The notes below the pieces were generated by a model, which was not told the DNA's origin, searched no databases, and saw only the letters and a program-made list of their open reading frames with translations. From Phytophthora quininea (lineage: Eukaryota > Oomycota > Peronosporomycetes > Peronosporales > Peronosporaceae), in assembly GCA_011947345.1 (NCBI GenBank), contig JAAVTG010000112.1:248001-312000 (forward strand): 64,000 bases of DNA, read 5' to 3'. The translations under genes and the position numbers were made by a program. Shown here one piece after another: positions 56,822 to 64,000 of the stretch (position 1 is the stretch's first letter; every line of letters begins with the position of its first letter).

Positions 56822-59536
56822 ATGCTGCCGCTGCGTCGCCTGTCCGCGGCTGTAGCAGCATCCAGAGCCCATGCAGTGCGTTTGGCTTCGTCTTCTGCAG
56901 CTCGTGCCGTTCTTTCGCGCCCTCTTTCGATCTCGCAACCTCAGAATCAGCGCTGGAACGGAGGGATCCGCATCACCCGAGCTTTCACTTCTGCGGCTCA
57001 TTCCGACGCTTCTAGCGAGCTCCCAGCCACCGAACACGCTGCTAAAAACGCAAGTAACTCAGGAACAACGTGAGAAGGTCGTGGCGCTGCTGAAATCCCG
57101 TTGCAATGCGCTGTACCAAGATAACGAGGCTCATGTGACCCCAGCCGAAGCGTTGACTCTGTGGAGTCACGACGTGCTGAACATCCAGAAGCAGCACACC
57201 CACAGGAGCTGGCAGAGATTAAGGACGAAGTACTGCGTGCCTATGAGAGCGGCGTGGCCATTGCATCCAAGCAGAAACAGTTCCAATTGGCGACGGATCT
57301 CGTGACGCAGATGAAGCAGCTGGGTTACTCCCCAACGCCTAAGACGCATCAGTATCTGGTGCGTAATGTGGCGCTGAAGCTGCGTACAGGACCGAATCAG
57401 ACGCCAATTGCAGAGCTATGGGAGGTCTTGAAGGACGTGCCGGAAGACTTGTGGGACCGAGAGATCATGAGCGTCATTGAGAGGGAAGAGCGACCGGTGC
57501 ATCTCAAGACGGAGAGGGAGTTCGCATTGTTCCAAAAGAAACTGGTTAGTGGCATTGAAACGATGCTTGATGAGTATGAACAGGAGGTTGGAAAGAAGCA
57601 AGAGAGATCGACAATGCCGTACAACGAAGCGCTGCGGGTGTATGCGGACAACAGTGTGCCGTTCACACGGATGTTGGAGTTGATGATCGCACGCAAACTT
57701 GTGGCTGACGTCGGTACGTACGAAGCTTTGCTGTTGGGTGCTCGATGGAATGAGATCCCGGCCACTCTGTCCCAGTTGCTGGACTCGAAGTTGATCGATG
57801 AGCTCTCTGCATCGTCCTCTATCAGCAATAGTGACCACGTGTGCACACTCTGGACCAATTCCATGAAGGCCGTCATTTTCTCAAGTACAGAGCGCTTCAG
57901 CTCGCCCACAGCGACTGTGAGTAAGAAAGAAGTCGATCAGCTACGGAAGGTGTTTTTGTTTGTCGACAAGCAGCTCTCGAACGCCTTCCCGAAGTTTTGC
58001 TTTGCGGAGGTGGCGCAACATGACGCAGTTTATGCCATGCGAGTGAAGGCTGCAGCTGCATGCGGACTTGTCGGGCAGGTAAAGAGAGTGCTTGATGAGT
58101 ACGTCACACGATCCTCTTCGGTTGGCGCCATCTCTAAGGAACCATTCTTGTCAGCCCTTGAGGTTTTCCCGTGGTCGCAGATGGATATCCTCCTTCTCAC
58201 ACAGCAGGACGCATTGGCGCGTGCTGAGGACCGCGACGTCCAGAAATCCCCTCGCGTGAAGGGAATGCAGCAAGTATATAACCGCGTCATGGAGAAGTTG
58301 GCCAAGGCCGAGCAGACGGTCGAAACAATCAAACAGAAATTGAATGCAAATTCGAATCTGAGCGAGAGTGAAAGGCTTGCGCTGCAACACGAACAGTCCG
58401 AGGCATCCAGGACCGTCCAGGAGGAGTCCCATACAGCTGAGACTCTTGAACGACGCCTGACAAAGGCTCGTGTACTGAAAGCCAACCAGCTGATGATTCA
58501 AGAACACTTGAAGCGTGGCGACAGAGCAGTGGAGGATGTTCTGAACAAGCTGCTCGATGCAGGCTTTGACGTGGAGAACGACTTGGACTTGAGCATCAAA
58601 CTCATGGAGCAGTACAGGACGTCAGCTTCGCGTTTTGAGAGGAGGTTTGCGCAGCAGCAGAAGCACGTAAGTCCGCACATTATGTCTCGAGTGTTTAAGC
58701 TAGCTACTTCGGTATCGGACCACGTGAAATCTGGCGGTTTGGACGTTGACGATCAGGACACGCGAGACAAGTTGATGGAGTTCTTCGAGCGTGCTGTTTG
58801 CACTGCGGTGAGGTTCTGGCGGGAAGACGAGACGACTGCGCTCGTGAACCAACAGCAGCGCATCCTTGGCACGACGAAACTGGACCCGCGTGAGTACGAT
58901 CTGCTCATTTTCCAGCTTGTTACGAGCCTCAATATTCGTGGAGCCCACTCACTCCTCGAAGAAATGCACTTTGCTGGGTTAAAGCCATCCCAAGAAGCTA
59001 TCCACCACATTGCTCTTGGTCTGATGCACCAACTTTATGCTGGGGCGGATGGTGTTGAGCAACTGTCTCGTACGGATGAGAAAGAGGACGGAGAGGATAA
59101 CGAGGAAGAAGAGACGACTGACGAGCTGGACTCGGAAGTTGCTGAGCTGCTGCATGTTCCTGACCGTGAGGCTATTGAAAAAGAGCTTGGACTGACGGAT
59201 GCCCTCCGCTTCGACAATGGCGATGGCTTTAATGCGCAGTCCGCTGCTGCACGAGCTGCGCTGTTGGGCTCAGACGCGCCCATGACGGTGGAGGACCTCA
59301 TCGGATTCCTGCAAGACTGGTACAACCTGTATCGCGTTAAGCCTCTAGCAAAGACTGTCGTGCCTGTGCTCTCCCGCTTGCTGATTACCCACAACGAACC
59401 TGAGTTCCGACGGCTGCTGCAGATCCTGGAGTCGATGGAAGGCGGCCTCACACCGGCCACGGAAATGTGGCTCGAGAAACGCCTGCGGGAGTTTGGCGGC
59501 AAGACCCTAGACGACTTCCGGCTCAAGAAGAATTGA
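56822..59536 (+). CDS. Mitochondrial helical-repeat (PPR-like) protein
   Basis: ATG 56822 starts MLPLRRLSAAVAASRAHAVR, an Arg/Ala/Ser-rich amphipathic presequence of mitochondrial type. The rest is helical, with PPR-like elements: QFQLATDLVTQMKQLGYSPT, then LDPREYDLLIFQLVTSLNIR and LLEEMHFAGLKPSQEAIHHI. A long coiled coil covers about residues 480-580, and an acidic stretch EDNEEEETTDEL follows. Frame breaks near 57048 (surplus A) and 57198 (CCC, one missing) cancel in length; total 2715 nt (904 aa). PPR proteins bind organellar RNA or ribosomes; the exact role is unknown. Confidence 0.65.
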
Positions 59537-59761
59537 GCATCGGTAGCTTCTCGTTTTGACTGCAATAGCATAGAATACACCACGCCGTCCACGGTGCTTT
59601 CGATTTGACTGGAATTCCTTCCCATACTGTAGATATCGAAAGCAACGTTCGTTGGGGTCCTACATCTCGATCTGGTCCAGCGATGTCGACAAATACGCAC
59701 CCAGCGTATCCACCTGCAACAAAGCACATTAGCACACCACCTACAGCCACATCAACTGCAG

Positions 59762-60332
59762 CTATGCATGCACCTTTGCTTTCAGTAATCCAGCCGGGGT
59801 CTCCGTGTTCGCGTATGCACACAACAAGAAGCTTTTGCCCGCTGCAGTGATCGCCAAACGACCACGCTGTAAGTAAATACAACAGCACATAGTAAGCTCA
59901 TAATTTCGCCCCAAACTGCAGCAATGGGTCGTGAATTCTTGCCTCCAGCTCCACCAGCATTGTGCGTAGTTCACCCGTCGGATTGGCTTCTTTACCGGCG
60001 TGCAGGTACTCTCCCCATGTGTGCGAGGCGATAGCGCCCACCACCTTGTGGTCCACTGTTTCTCCGTCTCCTACAGCCCCCACCAGAGCTCCTTCCAGCG
60101 TCATGAGCCTACAACGAACATGAATTCAGACGTCTGGAATCAGATAACTGTGGTTGACAGAGGATTGCGCACGCCACAGAGCGCAACAGAAGGCCAGAGA
60201 GACTGCGTTGCAACAAGGAGACACAGAGGAAGATGAATCTGTCACTATTTACTGCTATACGTACATGCAGGCGGCGATACCATCGCCTACAATCTGGGTG
60301 AGCAATTCCGGCAGCACTTTCGCACGCAACAT
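59762..60332 (-). CDS. LAMTOR2-like Ragulator subunit (roadblock fold)
   Basis: Exons 60332-60265, 60108-59943 and 59866-59762 total 339 nt (112 aa). MLRAKVLPELLTQIVGDGIA matches the LAMTOR2 start (MLRPKAL), GALVGAVGD and VVGAIASHTWGEYLHAG match its core, and RGRLAITAAGKSFLLCAYAN with LLKAKVH matches its C-terminus. The last few residues of the animal protein are absent, so a further small exon is possible. The intron between exons 2 and 3 uses GC rather than GT (CTGGAG then GCAAGA) and ends CAG. With LAMTOR1, 3, 4 and 5 it anchors Rag GTPases at the lysosome. Confidence 0.82.
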
Positions 60333-60465
60333 GTTGGTCGCAAATGAATGCAGCATATGTTGGCGATGGCTACTTTTTCTCAGAAAATATGAATTTTCAA
60401 ACGGTTATACAAAATGCATTTTTTTAGCGTTTCCCCAAGGTTTCATACAAACCGCAAGTCGACTG

Positions 60466-61696
60466 ATGGCACTCACGCGGTCGCGGTCATCAACCGCCGC
60501 GGCGCTGCCTGTGCCTGCCGCCATGGCGTCTCCTGCCGCACACGTGAGCTCTGTGTCCGTCCCCATCCGCTTCCAGTGCCCGCTGTGTCTGGACGTGCTG
60601 CGACGCCCCATCCAACTTCCCTGTTGCCACCGCTTCCTCTGGTACTGTGTCATTTTCTTTGTTTTATTGAAAACTCGGTATAACTAACGATGCATGTTAT
60701 AAAATAACAGTATGGAGTGTTTCGAACGTGGCCTGGAGCTCACGAGCGTCAACTGCGGCTTCTGCAGACGCCGCGTCGTGGGATTCGCACGCTCCAAGAA
60801 GTTTAAAGTGGACGAAGGCATGTGGACTGCCGTCAAGAAGCAATGTCCGTTTCTAAAGACGGAAACGAAGAGGATAATGAGCCCACAGTAGAGTTCTACG
60901 ATGAAGACGCCCCTCCATTGCACGGAGGAGGAGAGGACCATCCTACAGCTGACGAAGGAGAGGTCAAAGCTTTCTACGAACGACAATTGAGAGAGCACCA
61001 GTCCCAGGTCGAAGCTGCAGAGCAAAGAGCGATGGAACAGACCATCGAGTTCTTACAGAACGACCCGGAATTCAATGCGTCACTGCATTCTTCAGTGTCT
61101 CCAACTTCGTCGTCGTCGTCGTCGCCCAAAGCGAGGAAGAAGCATGGAGTGAAGCCCAAACCCAAATTTACGACCAGAAGCGCAAGTCACAGAGTTGTGA
61201 CGCGCTCGTTATCGCAAACGGAAGACTTAAAGCAACCGAAACTTGACAATTTCTTTGGATCGAACCGATCCACGTCAAGTCACTCGAATGGACACAGTCT
61301 ACGGTCCCACTCGGATGCGATCGGATTGTCACCACCACGTACGCGGTCGCACTTTAAATTGGATGAATCGCACAAGAAGTATTTGCTTCGCAGTGCGTCG
61401 GCGAGTCCGACGAAAAACACCAGGAGGCGGAACAATGGCAAAGCGCGAAAGGGGCTCCTTCAACTAACGCTGGACTCGACGCTCTCTCCAATCGCGCTGC
61501 ACACCCGCAGTCAAGATCTTAAGCGAGCGAACTCGTGCGACTCAGAGCAGTCGAAAATGCTGACGCGCCAGGGACGACGGCGGAGCTCCTGGAGATGTGC
61601 TGAGTGCACTTTACCAACACGTGCTTCGATAATCGCTGCAGCATGTGCTACAGCCTACCGCCGCCAGAGGCGTACAGCCCGCTAGACTCTGAATAA
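60466..61696 (+). CDS. RING finger plus RanBP2 zinc-finger protein
   Basis: Exons 60466-60641 and 60711-61696. Exon 1 has the RING start FQCPLCLDVLRRPIQLPCCH (about residues 34-53); the second half, MECFERG and CGFCRRR, is in exon 2 after a GTACTG donor. A long acidic/Ser-rich linker follows. Near the C-terminus is a RanBP2-type finger, WRCAEC with CFDNRCSMC. Frame breaks near 60862 (AA) and 61606 (TTT) each need one base; corrected 1164 nt (387 aa). Probable ubiquitin E3; the RanBP2 finger may bind ubiquitin or RNA. It is divergent from LAMTOR2 (133 bp) and convergent with the PhoD gene (30 bp). Confidence 0.7.
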
Positions 61697-61726
61697 TTTA
61701 AATCAAAAAATGTTCTTGTTGTTTTC

Positions 61727-63689
61727 TTATTGCGTCTTCATTGTTTTGACTGGTTTTGAAAGTTTTCTCGTAGAGAAACAGCATCGGTAGGCGACGGCAA
61801 TGTTGAACAGAGCAATTAGCGACACGATGACACCTAGCACTGTAGGAGTAGAAGCGTCAAGGACAGACTGCATCGAGAATTAATGTCAGCTTCAACATCA
61901 ACTCACGAAAACAAACTGCCCCTTACCTGCACGCGCTGCTGGTGGGCTGCATCGTATGGTGCGATGACAGTGTGATTCCAAGTGAAATTACCATCTGCAG
62001 TAAGTTCCAGGACACTACAAAAACAATAAATTAGAGGAAAACATCATAACAATTTGATGAGGTGCTTACCCATAGTTCCGTCCAAGATATACGCGATCGT
62101 ACTCGATAGACCAAGGCGAACTTCGCGGCAAAAGCAAAGAGGCAAATGGAATCCGTCGTGCCCATGAAGCCATAACTTCATACAATGGAGTCAGGTGCGT
62201 GATCATGAAGTAGTACGGGATCAGTTTGGTATCTTGGATCGATGTCGAGCCGTTTGTGATTCCGCTGGTGATTAACTGGTCCAGGCATTTAGGGTTTACT
62301 TCCTTTGTTCCGCATACACGTGACTGTGCCAGCATATGCAAGTCTCCTCCAACCAGTAGGCGAATCAGCGACTCAGTCGGGTCCCCAGGTTATACCCTTG
62401 GAAGAGCTGAAAGAGATCTTCCAATCCTGAACGCTGGCCTGCCATGCCAGGATACATCTCGTGCTCGACAACGTGAGCGATCGCTGCCGAGAATGCCGAC
62501 TGGAAGAAGAGCGGCATGCTAGCGAGCACCACTGCTGCGTTCCGATTATCTTTGCTCCATGACTGTAGTTTGTCATCGACGAATTTCCTTTGCTTATCAC
62601 TGATCAATTTCGCCAAATCTTTCTCGTTAGACGCATCGAAAAAGCTGCGCTCGAAGCGTACATCCAAAAAGAGTAGCTTCATCCGTTGCACTTCCACCGA
62701 AAAGTAGACGGGATACCCACGAACAATATCACCAAGTGAGTCTCTCAAGAAATCAATGGTATCCCATGGAAAATCGCGATACAGCTGGTACTGGAACTCG
62801 TAGTAAGCTTGCAGACCAGCTCGGCAATGCAGCTGCAACGCCACAAGCCTCTCACGCTCTGGTTCACTCACTTCTGGGTCCTGGGAACGCACAAACGCTT
62901 TCTGTACAAGTTCGATGTTAAAGTTGTTGATAATTTCGTGGTCGTCTGGCAGCATCCAATGCGCTCCGACGCGATACACGCGCTGTGCTGCCTTCCGTCC
63001 GAAAGTCGTCCTGTATATCCCTCGAAATTGTTGTAGAATTTCATCATACCTTGCGCGCTTTACCTTAGGGTCCTTCATCTTTTCAATGGCATCGGCACCA
63101 CTTTAATGCTCGACGCTCCTGCATCTGCGTAAATCTGGTCGCCAAGATGTGCCATCCCAAAATGCACCGAAGTCGAACTGCTGGCGTCGTCATGTGCTTC
63201 GACATCAATTGCCAATTTCTCCATCATCACGTCGTCGTGGTCGTCCACATAGCGGTCACAAGACACCACAATCACCCTATCCGAGCGAGATTTATCTACC
63301 ACAGCTTCCTCCACTCTTGCAGTGTGGAACATGACAGTCGCCACTTCCTTCAGCCCGTCCACTTCAAACTGGGCGACATATCTCCGTCCTGGTAGTAGAT
63401 CCTGCAGCTGTACGACCTGAGGTCGTCCCTCTCTAATAGCTAACTCCACAACTTGGTCTGCTTCATGCTCCATTATAACCCCTTCCGTTCGTGAAGTTGC
63501 TTGGACACGGATACGCAGCGACTTGGCGGACTTGGGCACTTGGTCGTACAGGATGCGAGCAGATGAGGTGCCGACGTCCCCTACAACAAGAAGCAGTGGG
63601 TCGTTGATACTACCCGTGACTGCATTGCTGCCTGCCGCTATCGTCAGCACACACAGCCACACAGTGACTGCTAATACCCACCGCGACAT
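61727..63689 (-). CDS. PhoD-like phosphatase, secreted or membrane anchored
   Basis: Exons 63689-62070, 62014-61927 and 61867-61727 total 1849 nt; two one-base deficits, near 63093 (CC) and 62392 (GGGG), bring it to 1851 (616 aa). It starts with a signal peptide (MSRWVLAVTVWLCVLTIAAG). Metal-binding parts are VVSCDRYVDDHDD, GMAHLGDQIYAD and HWMLPDDHEIINNF. A beta-sandwich-like domain precedes them (about 30-150). A C-terminal membrane helix (PTVLGVIVSLIALFNIAVAY) and short basic tail would anchor it with the catalytic domain outside. PhoD enzymes are calcium/iron-dependent phosphatases or phosphodiesterases. Confidence 0.82.
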
Positions 63690-63878
63690 CGATCAATGAC
63701 ACACTTTGGGAATTTTCAGAAATGTGCGGTCTCTACTATGGGTAAGGAAGCTGCAAGCTGCATGGGCTAACACGTTCGCTGTTGACTGTTTACACAATAT
63801 GCTCGCGCTTCATAGATAAATCTGTTTCTGCCTCCACGTACGAGGAGTTCTGATCACATAGACATCGGTCGGTGGAGA
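63690..63878. other. Intergenic, PhoD promoter side
   Basis: Short region between the PhoD start and the 3' end of a probable gene entering from the right. No specific signal. Confidence 0.4.
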
Positions 63879-64000
63879 TCACCGGTAGTTGTTGTTGCTG
63901 CTGCTGCTGCTGCCGTAGCTGTAACGCGCTGACGAGCGTCCGGCGCTCCGGGAGCGATCCAGCGGCATTGAGGTGGAGTGGTAAAGCCTCGTCGGCTTGA
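63879..64000 (-). CDS. C-terminal end of a Ser/Arg-rich protein (enters from right)
   Basis: An open frame from the right edge to TGA at 63881-63879 encodes a Ser/Arg/Tyr-rich tail (DRSRSAGRSSARYSYG, then poly-Ser and Asn) over a CTG/TTG repeat. The reading frame is chosen on composition only; another frame gives poly-Gln. Confidence 0.25.
   Translation of the reverse strand, partial: KPTRLYHSTSMPLDRSRSAGRSSARYSYGSSSSSNNNYR
63889..63914. repeat. (TTG)n/(CTG)n microsatellite
   Basis: GTTGTTGTTG followed by five or six CTG units. It may encode a homopolymeric stretch of the gene entering from the right. Confidence 0.7.

Noticed and set aside
1..64000. CRISPR arrays, tRNA or rRNA genes, RXLR effectors
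   Set aside because: No regularly spaced repeats, no cloverleaf or rRNA-like sequence recognised, and no signal peptide followed by an RXLR motif in any credible open frame.

Overview
The window is nuclear DNA of an oomycete, most likely a Phytophthora or close relative. The evidence is very compact genes with 55-80 bp GT-AG introns, Crinkler-like effector genes, an expanded M96/START-like gene family, piggyBac and hAT transposon remains, and many tightly packed housekeeping genes on both strands. No prokaryotic, organellar or viral signature was seen.

Layout. 0-2.7 kb: the left-edge copy of a START-like family gene and a Crinkler-like gene. 2.8-11.3 kb: conserved genes (TTLL12-type ligase, Sec14-like lipid-binding protein, an unknown beta-rich protein, TFIIIC subunit 5, an AGC kinase). 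11.9-25 kb: an accessory island with four more copies of the START-like family, a nearly complete piggyBac element that landed in a TTAA inside one of them, a decayed gag-like ORF, a hAT transposase remnant, and a 1.5 kb inverted duplication whose loop holds a macrophage migration inhibitory factor (MIF)-like gene. 25.6-28.4 kb: two Crinkler-like fragments. 28.6-30.8 kb: a USP-type deubiquitinase-like protein with a C-terminal PDZ domain. 30.9-36.4 kb: a second cluster of four START-like family members. 36.5-44.2 kb: conserved genes (HECT E3 ligase, NPRL2 of GATOR1, a Polycomb-type RING protein, ATG101). 44.3-56.7 kb: ankyrin-repeat genes of two types, a pair of paralogous Cys-containing proteins (one with a likely GPI tail) and a TPR plus cyclic-nucleotide-binding protein. 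56.8-63.7 kb: a mitochondrial helical-repeat protein, LAMTOR2 of the Ragulator, a RING/RanBP2-finger protein and a PhoD-like phosphatase.

Three of the conserved genes (NPRL2, LAMTOR2, ATG101) belong to the amino-acid/TORC1/autophagy axis. The ubiquitin system is also well represented (HECT, two RING proteins, USP).

A general caution: nearly every long conserved gene here is interrupted once or more by a one-base deficit (rarely a surplus) at a short homopolymer run. The coding length becomes a multiple of three when each is corrected. This looks like assembly error rather than pseudogenisation, so 'frame break' below does not mean 'dead gene' unless other lesions are described. Coordinates of multi-exon genes are outer limits, with inferred exon borders given in the evidence.
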